This document shows positions 45,104 to 57,076 of a DNA stretch of 64,000 nt, piece after piece. The first letter of the stretch is position 1; each line of letters opens with the position of its first letter. Both the position numbers and the translations under genes were made by a program. The stretch comes from Citrus sinensis (Eukaryota; Streptophyta; Magnoliopsida; Sapindales; Rutaceae). The DNA lies in the NCBI RefSeq assembly GCF_022201045.2, contig NC_068557.1:9794501-9858500 (forward strand), in the 5' to 3' direction. The notes beneath the pieces were generated by a model. The model saw only the letters and a list, made by a program, of their open reading frames with translations. It was not told where the DNA came from and made no database searches.

Positions 45104-45352
45104 ACAATGGTGATAAGGATGCTGTTCCAGTCCCGGATTGGAACAGCATCAGGGAAGAAATTTGTGGCCGTTGGATTCAAGTCCAACGGCCCCAAATTCC
45201 TTTTTTTAATTTTTTTTGGGTTGGCTGCACATGATGGGCTCCACCATGTGCAGCCGCAGGTGGCCTTTGGATTTGAATCCAAAGGCCACCAGCCTCCCTC
45301 CAGGACGTTGTTCCAATCCGGGATCCGGGTTGGAACAGCACTCATGGCGATA
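45104..45352. repeat. Array of five consecutive hairpins (foldback-type element)
   Basis: Five separate inverted repeats lie back to back in about 220 bp. H1: 45118-45150, 12-bp perfect arms GATGCTGTTCCA. H2: 45166-45191, 10-bp arms GGCCGTTGGA. H3: 45223-45255, arms of 15 bp with one mismatch, GGCTGCACATG core. H4: 45259-45290, 15-bp perfect arms GGTGGCCTTTGGATT with a 2-nt loop. H5: 45310-45336, 12-bp arms GTTCCAATCCGG with one mismatch. H1 and H5 are also related to each other (TGCTGTTCC / GGAACAGCA), giving a loose overall inverted symmetry. The 6-mer ATATCT lies just outside both ends (45098-45103, 45353-45358), a possible target duplication. The segment is far more GC-rich than its surroundings. 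Confidence 0.88.
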
Positions 45353-45358
45353 ATATCT

Positions 45359-46436
45359 CTTGCATTAGAGAAAAGAACATTTACACCTTCAAGGTTTGAG
45401 AAAATAGTCATATAGATTCGCAAGTTCTAAAAAATAGACACCAAAACTCATTTTTGATCATAATACCTTTTAAATATATTAACTAAAAGATTAGCTTTAA
45501 AATTTTAATAAATACAAATATTATATAAATAATATAATCTATGTAGTACACTAATAATTTTAAAATGCTTTAACATTTATATAAATTTAAATATGTAAAT
45601 TATTATATTTATTTTAATAATATGTTTGTATTTATTGTAAAGACTTTAAATAAATATTTGCGTTGAATACATTTTACAATTAAAAAGAATCTCAGATACC
45701 AATAAAGTTAAAATTATTATTTTACATAATATTTAAAATAATTTAAATTTTAATACATTTATTTTAATATTTTGTTTCTGTTTATTATAAAATTTACTTT
45801 AATACAATGAAATATATCTAATAGATTGTAAAATATTAAAATATTTTTAAATATTGAAATTATTTTAAAATGTATATATTGTTACATTTATTTTATTATT
45901 ATATTTCTATTTATTATAAAACATTGGAGTCAATTTTTTTAGAATAATAGAGAAAAAAGGATATTATAGTCAAAGAGGGTCTCAATATCTATTTTTCAAA
46001 ATTGGGGGTATTGGTGACCATTTTCCTAATCTTTAAGAGTATAAATGTCTTTTTCCCCTTGCTTTAACATTAATCTATCACACAAATTGAATTATCTCTT
46101 GTTTATGAATAAAATAATTATGGCATATCACATTTATATTTAAGTCTTAGTTCCAATTCTTATCTATATTATTTTTTTTATAAATAATATGATATTTTTT
46201 TATTTACATTCACAATTTAAATTTTAAATATATTCGCTAAAAATTTTTTAAAAATAAAATAAAAATAAAAATAAAAATAGAAAAGAGAAATGGGGAGGAT
46301 GAAATGACGATTTCAACAAATCCCATCTTTTTCCAAATAAAATGTTAAATTACCCATGTTTCTTTCTCTCAAATAAAAAATTAGAAATAAATTTCTCTCG
46401 AAAATTGTACCCTCTCCAAATACAAAAAATTCCTAA
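45359..46436. other. AT-rich intergenic DNA
   Basis: No gene supported. Sequence is very AT-rich with repeated TTTATTATA-like phrases around 45590-45920, suggestive of diverged local duplications. Confidence 0.45.
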
Positions 46437-46439
46437 TAA

Positions 46440-47170
46440 GGGCATCTCCAATACTTAACACCATTTTAATGTAACACTAACACAAAAAATGTACATTTTT
46501 CACACCAAATTATTATTTCATCTCCAACCCATTTATACCAAAAAGAATATTCTTCTTTTTATTCTTTTAATTCTCAAGAATTAATTCAATTAACACAATA
46601 AATATTACTATTAATATAGATAATTAAGTAATAAGTAATTTTATGTCAATTAACAAAAAAATATAGAAAATTATTAAATTTGCATTTAATTAACTAAATT
46701 AGTACATTATGAAAATTAATGATCTCCCAGATTATTAAATAATGGTTCTAATTTATGCTAGTAGTAGTAGCTTTTTTAATTTGTGTTAATTTAATTTTGT
46801 ATTTTTAATTTTGTAATATGTAATCTAGTAATTAATGTTATTGGCATTTTATTATTATTATTAATTTTTGTGTTAAATATTTTTTATTTAAAATATTAGT
46901 ATAATATTCAAAAATTAAAAATGAAATAAAAATAATAATAATAACTTAAAATATTATATAAAATAGGACATATATGTAAATAATAAAAAATAATAAGAAT
47001 ATTTGAGACTTTTTTTTCCTAACACTAAATGAATAGTGTTGTACTAAATATGGTGTAATACTATTCATAACACCATTTTAGTATTGATTTTGGTGTTACA
47101 TTGAAGAAATATTTTATATTAAAAATAATATAAAAGATAATTTGATGTTAGTTTTAGTGTCACGATGACC
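46440..47170. mobile_element. PIF/Harbinger-like non-autonomous element (731 bp)
   Basis: It begins GGGCATCTCCAATAC and ends in an imperfect inverted counterpart (GTGTCACGATGACC). It is bounded by TAA on both sides (46437-46439 and 47171-47173), the 3-bp duplication typical of this superfamily. Subterminal phrases AACACCATTTTA and ACACTAACAC recur in inverted form at the other end. The interior is AT-rich without a frame. Confidence 0.7.
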
Positions 47171-47173
47171 TAA

Positions 47174-48791
47174 GAACCCTCGTTAGTGAAAATTTCTGCC
47201 ATTCCCGTTTGAAACTTGAAAGTGGATTTGTAAATTAATGGCACACACCACAACACACATTTCGATTTTTGAACTTGAAAACTGTTCTGTCGCCACAAAA
47301 AATAAAAACCCAGAAACAAAAATTCAAAATTCAAAATTCAAAGAAACCCAAAAAATAGTGGGCCTTATCGGTTATCGCCAAAAAAAAAAGAAAAAGAAAA
47401 TTAGTGGTCAAAAACCGAAAAACACATAACCACGAGGGGTATTTTCGTCATATAGAAATATAAGTACAATAAAAATCCTTAGCCCACCTCTCACAAACAC
47501 ACACACACTCACTCTATCCGTCTCGTGCGAATAGCAATAGCAGGGAGGTATCATCACAGACTTGACAGTATTGGCTGGCAAAGAAAAAAGGTACACTTAC
47601 TGTTCTTTTATGGATCCCCAAATCTAGGGTTCCTTTTCCATTTTGACTTCAATTCCCATCTCAAATCTGTCCTCAATTTTGGCATTTAAGCCCAAAAATC
47701 GAAGCTTCCAACTGTTTACTTGGTACTGGGGTTTTTTTTTTCTTTACTGAATCTTTGCTAGATTTTCTTGATTTTATTTTTTCAATTTGTTCTGTTTTGT
47801 AGCTTAAATGTGCTTGTTGGGTGTTGATTTTAGCATCCTGTGGTATTTTTTTTTGAGTTTATTAGTTCATAGTAGAGCTAAATTTGCTGAAATGTTGATT
47901 TGGAGTCAAAAGGGGTTGACCATGAGTTTCAGTTTTTGTTTTTTTAGAATTTGTTGTTGTGTTGTGTATTTATCACGACATGTGAAGCGTATTGCCCTGA
48001 ATTGTGTTTTTTTTTCCCGATTTGGTTGATTTGCATTTGGATTTAAATGATGATCTTTCGTATTTAAGTTGCTTTGTTTTGTAGGAAATTGAATAAACTA
48101 ATTTGGGTCTGTTTGGCTCTGTTAATAACAAGCTGAAATCTCTTGTTGAAGTATTTGTCTGGTATTACTTTTTCTACATGCCTTCCCACTATAAATTTGT
48201 TTCTGAAAGTTTCTGTTTTGTTTACGGCTATTTGATATTTGCTTTATCAAATTTCTGAGATTTTGGGTTTCTTTTACTCTTTAAATTGTTGGAAATTGCT
48301 TTCAACTATAATTGTGAGTACATCTAGTATTTTCTTTCCCTCTCTCCTTATTTTGCGGTGTGGACAAATGTTCAAGGTTAAGAATTGTTTTTTATGTCAA
48401 ATACTGAGTTTAAGTACTGAGTTGTTCATTACCGCTATTTTGTTATTTTGTAGAATTGCTTCTCTTGTTTTCTTCCTCCATTTTCTTGAGATGGTTTACC
48501 CCATTTGTAGAACATTTGGTCTGTCGTACGCCCGCATAAGTCCAATTTACATATTATGTTATGCTTAATGATAGGAATTTTTTTTTGGGGGTTTGTGGTT
48601 GTGATTGGGTTGTTGGGGTTGACATGCTATGTTTCCTTCCATGCTTACTCTGTGCTATAATTTTTTGCATGGATCTATTTATTTGTCTACTAATTATGAT
48701 CACTTTGCTTCTTTATCAATGCTCTTTAACTTTTCTAAAGGAAAAAAATTAAATAAGATTTGTTCCGTGTTACCATATTAGGATTTGCAAG
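47174..48791 (+). other. Promoter, 5' leader and leader intron of the NRP gene
   Basis: 47174-47500 is the probable promoter. A leader exon ends at 47590 (AAAAAAG followed by GTACAC). A T-rich intron of about 1.2 kb runs to the acceptor ATATTAG at 48781, and 10 bp later the ATG at 48792 begins. The intron is T-rich and GT-rich, as in leader introns that raise expression of plant genes. The open frames inside it are not coding. Confidence 0.6.
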
Positions 48792-50440
48792 ATGGACAAC
48801 ATGCATAGCTTTTGGCAATTAGGTGATGAACTTCGAGGGCAATCAAGAACCTCTGAAGATCAATCATGGCTACGGGCTGCCTCAAGGTTGGCTGAGCAGA
48901 CAAGGTTTAAGGGCGAACGCATGAACAATCTTGATCTTTCAAAGGGTATGACAGAAATAAGGCCGAGGGATAAAATCATGTATCATGAAGATAATAATTT
49001 TGAGAGCTTTAACTTCAACTTCAACATGATGAATCTGGACAACAAAGTTGTTGAAAATGTTACAAAAAGCTCCTTGAGGAATGGTATTTACAATATGAAT
49101 TCAGTGTACCAGAAAAACAGTGGGCACAATATGGGAAACCTGATGGTTAATAAGTATGGGGGTAATAATCTCAGTGTTAAGGAGGCTGAAAACAACAACA
49201 ATAACAACAACAACAACAATGATAGCAACGCAAACAGTGCGCTTGACAAAAGGTTCAAGACTTTGCCTGCAACAGAGACACTTCCGAGAAATGAGGTGCT
49301 AGGAGGGTACATCTTTGTCTGCAACAACGACACAATGCAGGAAGATTTAAAACGCCAGCTTTTTGGTAATTGTTGTTTTCTCATTTTCTTTTGGTCATAA
49401 CTTGAGGAATGTACCCCTATAAAGACATTTATCAATTTTGCAGTATTTCTCAGATGTAAATTCATAATTAAGGTCATATGACTCATTCGTGATGGGCAAA
49501 TTATTTATTGATTTTATTGTGTATCAAGTTGTGAATGCCATAGTCATTGCGTTGATATCTTTAGCAATATAGTTTTTTTATAACCAGTTTGCATGTGTTT
49601 TGTCTAAGAATTTAGCTTACTTTGTTGACAGTATTAATATGATTCTTATGTGCTGATTGTTGTATTATTTTGATAGGTTTACCTCCAAGATATAGGGATT
49701 CCGTCCGTGCTATAACACCAGGCTTACCTCTTTTTCTCTACAACTATACTACTCACCAACTGCATGGAATATTTGAGGTTTGTTCTTAACTTTAAGCCTT
49801 TTTAATATATTAACAGCCATTAATTCAGAAAACCTTGATTACATCAGGGATTAAATGGAACTATGATTCTTTTCTTATGCTGATGTTTTTGACCAGTGGT
49901 TTCTACTTTGCCCCTACCTTGTACACATTTAATTTTTGTGAAACACTTGAGCTTCACAAATTGATTTAATACAGGCAACTGGTTTTGGAGGCTCCAACAT
50001 TGACCCAACAGCCTGGGAGGACAAAAAGTGTAAAGGGGAATCAAGGTTTCCTGCTCAGGTAAAATCTGCATTGATGACATTTGGACTTTGTTTTATTCAA
50101 TGCATCTCACAGTTTTTTACTTAGCACAAATCTTTTTTACTCACTGCTTTCTGAAATCATAAACAGGTAAGGATCCGGGTAAGAAAACTGTGCAAGGCAT
50201 TGGAAGAAGATGCTTTTAGGCCTGTCTTGCATCACTACGATGGTCCTAAATTTCGTCTTGAGCTCTCTGTTCCTGAGGTATCATAACCATGCATTTCCTT
50301 TCCAGTTATTGCTCTCACTTTTTTATTTCCTGCAGGTTTCTATATGTACTGGCATTTTAACCAATATTGTGAATTTTATGGTGGTAATGCAGACTCTTGA
50401 TCTAATGGATCTTTGTGAACAAGCGGGCTCTGCTGCATAA
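48792..50440 (+). CDS. NRP: DCD-domain Asn-rich protein (NRP/B2 type)
   Basis: Coding exons 48792-49365, 49677-49777, 49975-50058, 50167-50277, 50393-50440 join in frame to 305 residues. Residues 1-165 are low-complexity and Asn-rich, opening with MHSFWQLGDELRGQSR and containing a ten-residue Asn tract (134-143) coded by AAC/AAT repeats. Residues about 168-300 are a DCD (development and cell death) domain: LGGYIFVCNNDTMQEDLKR, LFGLPPRYRDSVRAI, PLFLYNYTTHQLHGIF, FPAQVRIRV and FRPVL. The family (soybean NRP-A/B, Arabidopsis NRP1) acts in ER-stress and osmotic-stress signalling to programmed cell death. That role is taken from the family. All junctions are GT-AG. The protein is a little shorter than Arabidopsis NRP1 as I remember it. 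Confidence 0.94.
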
Positions 50441-51720
50441 GCATAATATTTTAGCGGAATTGGCAAATGTGGTAGGATGTGAGCTGCCTGCTTTTCACCG
50501 ATTTTCCTCAAGAGCGCAAGCTATGGTAAAAGTCTGGTTGTATGAATCTTCCTGTGAAAAGTAGGAAATGTTGTGTGAGTCAACTAAATAAAATATTTTC
50601 GTCTCATGAAGCTACTTCTTGAGCATTTGCAGTATGTATTACATTTGATAGTAATGCAGTCTTAAAGACAGACTTGCAAGATGTGAAAGAGAAAGAATGT
50701 GCGCGCCTTTAAACATGAAGGCTTTAATATCTCTGTCCTGTGTATGTAATATGAGTTTCTGATGATTGTCTTGTGTTTTATGATGTTTGGATAATTTGAA
50801 AGGATTGAGACCTTGTTTAACTCTCTGGAAACTTGAGTGTTCTGCTTTCTAGCCATATACGTTACAATCGGCCAAACTTGGAATCGACTACCATGGTTTC
50901 CTTAAATACATATGGATAAATACCGCATGTTTGGAAGACTAGGCGAGTTGAACGCTTGATTGTTAAGCGTGCTCTTCGTTGCTGTGTGTGGAAAGCTACG
51001 CCCAAGTTACACTATCCGTTCTGTAGTGGTGCCCTTTTTTTTTATCACATCATAGGCACAGGGCTGCCCAAAACCCATACATCCAAATGAAAACATTGCC
51101 TTTCTTTAGACGTGAATAGTTGAGCAAATGCTACACCTGGATTGAGCTTTAGTATTGACTCAAAAGACTGTTACTAACTCTGTCTGTAGTTCTCGACTCA
51201 AAAGCATTGGACGGGTCACGGGTGTACAGACCTCTTGCCCAAAACAAATTGGTTGTCTTTTCCTGCAAACTTTGAACTTTGAATATAAAAATTAAATGAA
51301 AGAAAATTTTGCATGAACCAGAACACTTGTTCAATTATCGAACTTAAATTATTCAGAAGACTACAGCCCACGGGTTCATTTCAAACCTGGCAACTTAGTA
51401 CTACAAAATCAACAATCCACAGCCAGACATTCGAACATTAAGTATGAAAACATCAAAACATTTGTTACAAAGTGTGAAAACAACAAATTGATTTTCAGAC
51501 CCTATGCTAACATCATTGTATGATAAAACCTTCTCTTGCTTCGTTGCGTAATATTGTATTTCCTCAATTTTGCGGCATTCTGCTATTCCTAAGCGAATCA
51601 TAGCAGCCTCCACCACACAGAAATTATAAGTATCTAAATATGAAAGCTACACAGAATTTTTCCCAAAACCACTGGACAATAGCTTCATGACTTCACACAA
51701 GTCAAACCATTCTGGTGCAT
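50441..51720. other. Convergent intergenic region between NRP and ENY2
   Basis: 50441-50900 is probably 3' untranslated sequence of NRP. 51300-51720 lies downstream of ENY2 on the minus strand. Antisense open frames (50323-50511, 51149-51334, 51401-51616) have no recognisable content. Confidence 0.5.
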
Positions 51721-53537
51721 TTAAAGTGCAGCCGATGCAAGAAAAGCACGAATTCTCAGCAACAGCTCAGTCTTTATGGAATCAGGAATTGAAGCTGCAT
51801 GGTAAAAAGTGACAAGATTAACATCTGATATACCAATTCTTTACACCCAAAAAGAGGGGGGAAAAAATGAAGGGAAAATATATCAGTATAATTAAATTAC
51901 AAAATTAAAAGATTGCATTGATTTTTCTTAAAGCGTGATAGTTCATCGATGCTAGTAAGGATTTACCAAATTAACTTGGGGAAACCACATTCCTCTTCCT
52001 TTATTATTGGTTATTAAAACCCTAAATTGATAACTAGCCTTAAGCAACATATGGATGTGCTAAACACTGCAAGTAGTAGAGAAAATTTCCAAGCAGATGA
52101 TCATAAATTTTTATTTTTTTTAAAAAGAAATTTGGAAAAGAAAGAAATCCTTACCTCTGCCCTTTGGGGTGATTACATGTACAAGATCATCCACAGTGAC
52201 ATTATTTGTACCTTTCTTCTTTATATATGCCCTAATGAGTCAAAAGAGATTTTCAAATGTTGAAACAAAACACACTAGAATCAGAATCATGCAAAGCTTC
52301 ATCTAATAAACTTATAGGACAAGAAAATGCTATTGGCTGTTTCTTTTCAGCAAGTCATATCTCGTGGACACAATAAGGAGAAAAATGTCCATGTTTGTGG
52401 GAAGTATTATAGTCAACAAAACTGGTAGTTCTAAACTGTCTTAAGAAAAGGCAAATGATCAACCACAATTAACACCTTCCTAAATCCTAAGCATGATTCG
52501 AGAGCTACCACATAAAGCATATGTTTTCACAACATTGGATTTAAACTTTTTGCATTGAGCAATCGAAGACACTGCATTAATGGAAATTCACTATCATTCA
52601 TTACACATCATCCTTCACTGCATCCTAGCAGTCCTCATCCCCATGTGGCTCCCTCACTTGCATCTTAATCCTAATCCATGCCTGAACCAAATATGTATTA
52701 TACTGTGCGTTTTTGGTTGAATTTGACTTGGTGTCCCAAAATTTTTTCTCCTCCTAAGATGTATTAGAATTGCATAGGCTTCTAACACATCTTATTCAAA
52801 TCATCCACTCTCATTGGCTACACTAACTACCATTATCACTTCCCACCAATCAACCACGCCTTATCTTGGACACTACTCCTTTAAAACTATCAAATTTTCC
52901 ATTTACATTTTCGTATTAAAACACCCCACAAACCAGCCTAAGAGTTGCCAACAAACAAGAAACCAGGGCAATCATTAGACTTGATACAAACAAAAGTCAT
53001 GTAAAGAATAAATAATTAATAGCTAAATGAAGTAGCTAAAACCTGCAAAGTGCTTTCATTTCATCTTTCCATCCGCACTCAACAAGCCTTTCCCGCAAAA
53101 GCTCCATTAACTTCTCCTTTTCTCCACTCTCAATCATCTATCAATAAAAACAAATGATACCCATTTAAAAAAGAAATTCCACCAAAAAACAATCAAAATA
53201 TCCATTGTAATACCAATAATTACTGCTAAGTAACATAATATTAAATAGAAAAAAAGTTTTAAAAAAAAAACCTTGATGTTGATAATTTCTTGAAGAGTAG
53301 GTTCTTTTTCTTGGTCTTCTACTGCATCAGGCGTTGGGGGCCGATTCACCGAATTTCTCCTTTTACCCACAACATAAAAAGACATCAAATACAAAAGAAA
53401 CGACACTTGTTATTTGTAAATCCGTTAATTTTCATTTTCACGATTGTAAAAAAAAAAAAAAAAAAATCCCTGAAAAAGCTGAAAGTTTTTATTTTTCAGA
53501 CATTAGGAATTGAAGAATATTAGAGAATTACTTACAT
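51721..53537 (-). CDS. ENY2: Transcription and mRNA export factor ENY2 (Sus1 homologue)
   Basis: Coding exons (minus order): 53536-53537, 53272-53359, 53043-53137, 52155-52231, 51721-51794. The product has 111 residues. ENY2/Sus1 is a small helical protein of the SAGA deubiquitination module and the TREX-2 mRNA export complex in the nucleus. Recognisable parts are [69 protein letters not shown] and the C-terminal RAFLASAAL. The start codon is split: exon 1 ends ...ACGAAT before a strong donor GTAAGT, and exon 2 begins GAGAAATTC, so AT plus G makes the ATG and the product starts MRNSVNRPP as in other plants. An unspliced in-frame ATG upstream of exon 2 ([13 protein letters not shown]) is the less likely alternative. 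Confidence 0.94.
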
Positions 53538-54581
53538 TCGTTAATGGCTAAAGGCAAAGACCCAAATTTTAGAAATCTAGAACTCTCTTGAGATTTTGCC
53601 CAACTTCAGAAGAAGAGATGAGAGGCGGAATTTGTGCCCGATTAGACACTAAACGTACCGTTTTTATACCTCTGCTCTGCCGAACTGTTTCTCTGCTGTG
53701 TTATTTTTATAATTTTATGAATAAGGATTTGCACAAACTCATTTTTTACAAATTGATATCGTATAAACAATACTTATAATGGAGCTAGAAATAATTTTAT
53801 ACAAATTAATTATGTAAATCGATGTGTGATAGAAAAATTCATTAAAAATAATAACAGTTATTTTTTTAAATTATGTGAGCCTATAGTAATTTTATAACAA
53901 TGATCTCCTCATATTATATTAATTTATACATACTTATTCATATAAAATGGTTGTAACTCTATCATTACTCTTATATAAATGCGTTTGTTAAAACAAATTA
54001 TGTGTGTCATGAAGTATTTTTATCTAATAAATATAGTTGTGATATTTAATTTTTTATACAATAAATTTATATAAGAATTTGTGACTCAAAATTATTATTT
54101 TTATTTTCCAAGGATGAATCAAGTATTTGTACCAAACATAAATATAATTGTGACAGATAACATACCAAGACACCCTATGCCCACAGTACGGAAATCGTCA
54201 AATGATAAGATTTTATTAATTTTTATTAATATATAGGAAGGAGTATGGTAAACCCTAGAAAGGTGCAGTTGTATAGTAGTCATATTACATGTATCTAGTT
54301 GAAATTAATAACATGTAATATAAATGATGTTACATTTGTGGTGCGTTTACTTCACTGAAATTAGAATGGACAGAAATCAAAATGGGTGAAAATTGCAATA
54401 AAGAATGAAAATCAGAATCATTGTTTACTTGAGTTGCACGGATCGAAATCACAATGAGTTGTATTTCTATTGATATATATATTTTGTTTTCTAATTGGAA
54501 TGAATTATTACAAATTATTAAAATACCCTTAGTTACAATTATGTATTTGTTCACTAGTAAAATGTCAATTCATTTTTTTTT
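53538..54581. other. ENY2 upstream region and AT-rich DNA
   Basis: 53538-53700 holds the ENY2 leader and promoter. Further on the DNA is AT-rich without genes. At about 54340 GTGGTGCGTTTACTTCACTG looks like one end of a small DNA transposon, again without an identified partner. Confidence 0.45.
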
Positions 54582-54740
54582 GTATATTAAATCATATGGT
54601 ATCCGAAGATCGCATTGGGTCTCGACTAAACCAAATTCGAGTCGGGTAGAACCACTAGAACGACAAAGTTCTCCCAATAAGCATTTAACGTAACTGCATT
54701 CCCAAGACTTGAACCGAGAATTTTGGTTAAGACAGAACAG
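54582..54740 (-). mobile_element. SINE-like retroposon
   Basis: Read on minus, it carries a B-box-like phrase CTCGGTTCAAGTCTTGG, then TTGGGAGAACTTTGT (shared with the SINE at 15539-15725). It ends with an A-run, the T-run at 54573-54581 on plus. The 5' end and target duplication could not be fixed. Confidence 0.65.
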
Positions 54741-54964
54741 TTGATGAGCATATAATATATACATATTTTACCCTTAATTACATAATTGCTAGTTATTTTT
54801 AAGTAAGTAAATTATTTTGTTGAATAGGGAATTAATTGGAAAATATGGATAAAAAGGGCATGAGAAAGTTCAATTTGAGAGCATTAAAGATTAATTGATT
54901 TTGGAAGTAATTAGACATACATGCATGTGGAAGTGAAACTGAGGAAACCAAAGCTAGTAAATTA

Positions 54965-57073
54965 GGGCCTGTTTGGTACCCTTTTTCACCCCTTGTTTTT
55001 GTTTTCGTTTTCAGAATCCACAAAGATACATGTTTGGTGCATTAATTTCATAGAACAAATTACAAAATAAGGAATCCAGATTACACTTTTATAACTACAA
55101 TTGTGAAAACATGTTAAACATGTTCTCTAAATATTACAAGTCTAAACTCAAAAATAAATTAAAAAACAAAATCATGAGCTCATGGCTATATCTCCTCATC
55201 TGTTTCTCTTCGTCAACAGCTCTCTCTCCCCCCCACCCCCATTCTTTCTCGATCTTACAGCAGATCTTTGTCCTCTCTCTCCTTATCTTCATCCAACAAC
55301 ACACACTCTCTCCTTATCTCTCCCGATCTACTCTCTCACGGTGTGCCAACTGTTGTCCTTCGTCTCTGCTACCGCTGCAACTTTATCTCAGCCACTATTG
55401 CAGCTCCGTCTCCGCTGTGGTCGCTGCTGCTCCGTCTCCACGTAGCTACTGTTGTTCTGTCTCAGTCTAGCTGCTGCTGCTCTGTCTTGATCGCCTGGAC
55501 TGCCGTTGCTCTCTCAGCCTTTTCTCTTGCTGGTATTTGTTTTATTTAAGCAAATTTTGAGTAATTATTTGACTAATTATTTGAATAATTTTGAGAAATT
55601 GTTTTTTAAAGCATGTTATATTGTGGATTCCCTTAGTTTATGCCAAAATTTTGGAATTGATTATTTGTTCATACTTTCGTAGCATGGACAAGGACATGAA
55701 GTTTGTTCTCAATCAATTTTAAAAATGGCAGGGGACAAGAAGATCGGAGTGGCACTGGACTTTTCGCTGAGCAGCAAATTTGCTCTATCATGGGCTGTTA
55801 ATAACTTGCGTCTTGCCCTGTGACCATCGTCAAGAATCCAAGCTTCGCCAAGCACTGATCAAATATAAATAGGGCTTTAATTTACACCCAATCTTATGTT
55901 ATCCTGGGTGAATTCGGGTTTCTTGTTTAGATTTGAGTATATTTAATTCACTTGGGTTGTAAAGAATTTGGGTGAATAAAGGATGATAATTCTAAAAATA
56001 GTGCAATGGCAGATAAATAGTTGAAGGTTGAAATAGAGTTGTCTGGGGATAGAAAGAATGACTTCTGTCAAATAGGCTTGATTAATTCAAATGGCAGATA
56101 CTTAGTTGAAATTACTGCAAAATGGTTGTGATTGGATATGAAATACACTGGGCACCTATGTATACATATACCATATATTATTTTCAGTTCTGTGTTTTGG
56201 ACAATTTGGTTTTGTGTTGGCTTTATGTTATGTTTGGAACTACTGTGCTTTTGCATCTTCTTTGCTAAACAAGCACTTTTTACTTGATGGCTGATGTCTA
56301 CCAACCACCCTCACTTCATAGGTAGTTATTGCATTCGACAAAGCACCTGAAACCCAAACGAAGTCACAATGGCAAGTGAGACTGAAGCAAGGCCTTCCAT
56401 CGCAGCAAGCAATACTAAGGGCATGGTCCCAAGCTCTGGATTTGTAAATAACTTAAATTGTTACTGTATTCGCCATTGATTAAATGTGAATATTGTAAAT
56501 TACATATTGTTGTATTTTAATTCTTTTAATGAATGATTTGATATGAAATCTGAATTGCAGAGATGAATGGTATAGGAAATAGAATTTCAATATGGCATGA
56601 GTATACATGTAATGCATGACGTCCATTATGTAATTTTTTATAATTATTATGTTTAAATCATGTGTTATAATATCTTAATTAGTGTAAAAAAAATGACAAT
56701 ATAAACATTTTTTAATTAATGCTGATACTCAAATTTTATTATCGTGTAATTTTTTATAATTATTTTGTTTAAACTATTTGTGGAATAGTTGTGTATGTAT
56801 TAGTTAAACAATTACTTTTTATTCATAAATATGACTTAAATATTTAATAAAAACTGTTTTTGAAAATGATATTACCAAACACATATTCACTGTTTTTATC
56901 CTCTTAAATGTGTCCACCAAACGCATATTACTGTTTTCAATTTTAAAATACAGGATATAAAAAATTATACCAAACGCATATTTAAATTTGAAATACAGCA
57001 CTGCAAAACACCATTTTCATTTTCATTTTTATTTTTATAAAATATAAATTCAAAAACAATACCAAACGAGCCC
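54965..57073. mobile_element. PIF/Harbinger-type element (2.1 kb) carrying a captured gene fragment
   Basis: The left end is GGGCCTGTTTGGTA and the right end TACCAAACGAGCCC (12 of 14 inverted matches). TTA flanks both sides (54962-54964 and 57074-57076). The subterminal regions hold repeated TGTTTGGTGCAT and ACCAAACGCATAT phrases. There is no transposase or Myb-like frame, so it is non-autonomous. Inside are a CT-rich, leader-like stretch (about 55200-55540) and a universal-stress-protein exon (55725-55823). At 56369-56479 there is a 36-codon frame of unknown origin. Confidence 0.85.
55725..55823 (+). pseudogene. Universal stress protein (USP) exon 1 fragment inside a transposon
   Basis: An ATG-started frame of 32 codons encodes MAGDKKIGVALDFSLSSKFA, then LSWAVNNL, and stops at TGA soon after. 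This is the N-terminal beta-alpha unit of plant UspA-domain proteins (usual start MAG/D-R-KIGVAMDFSPSSK-AL-WA-DNL). The homology ends just past the first helix. The rest of the domain, including the ATP-binding GxxG loop, is absent, so it is a truncated copy captured by the surrounding Harbinger-type element. Confidence 0.8.
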
Positions 57074-57076
57074 TTA

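Noticed and set aside
45028-45423. Overlapping open frames of about 100-130 codons on both strands
   Set aside because: They are by-products of the GC-rich hairpin array. The sense and antisense frames mirror each other and neither resembles a protein.
47808-48752. Series of plus-strand frames upstream of the NRP start
   Set aside because: They lie in the T-rich leader intron and have the Phe/Leu/Cys bias expected of T-rich DNA.
55111-55549. Three overlapping plus-strand frames of 87-119 codons
   Set aside because: Low-complexity CT- and GCTGCT-rich DNA open in all three frames. Probably leader-like sequence of the captured gene fragment, not coding.
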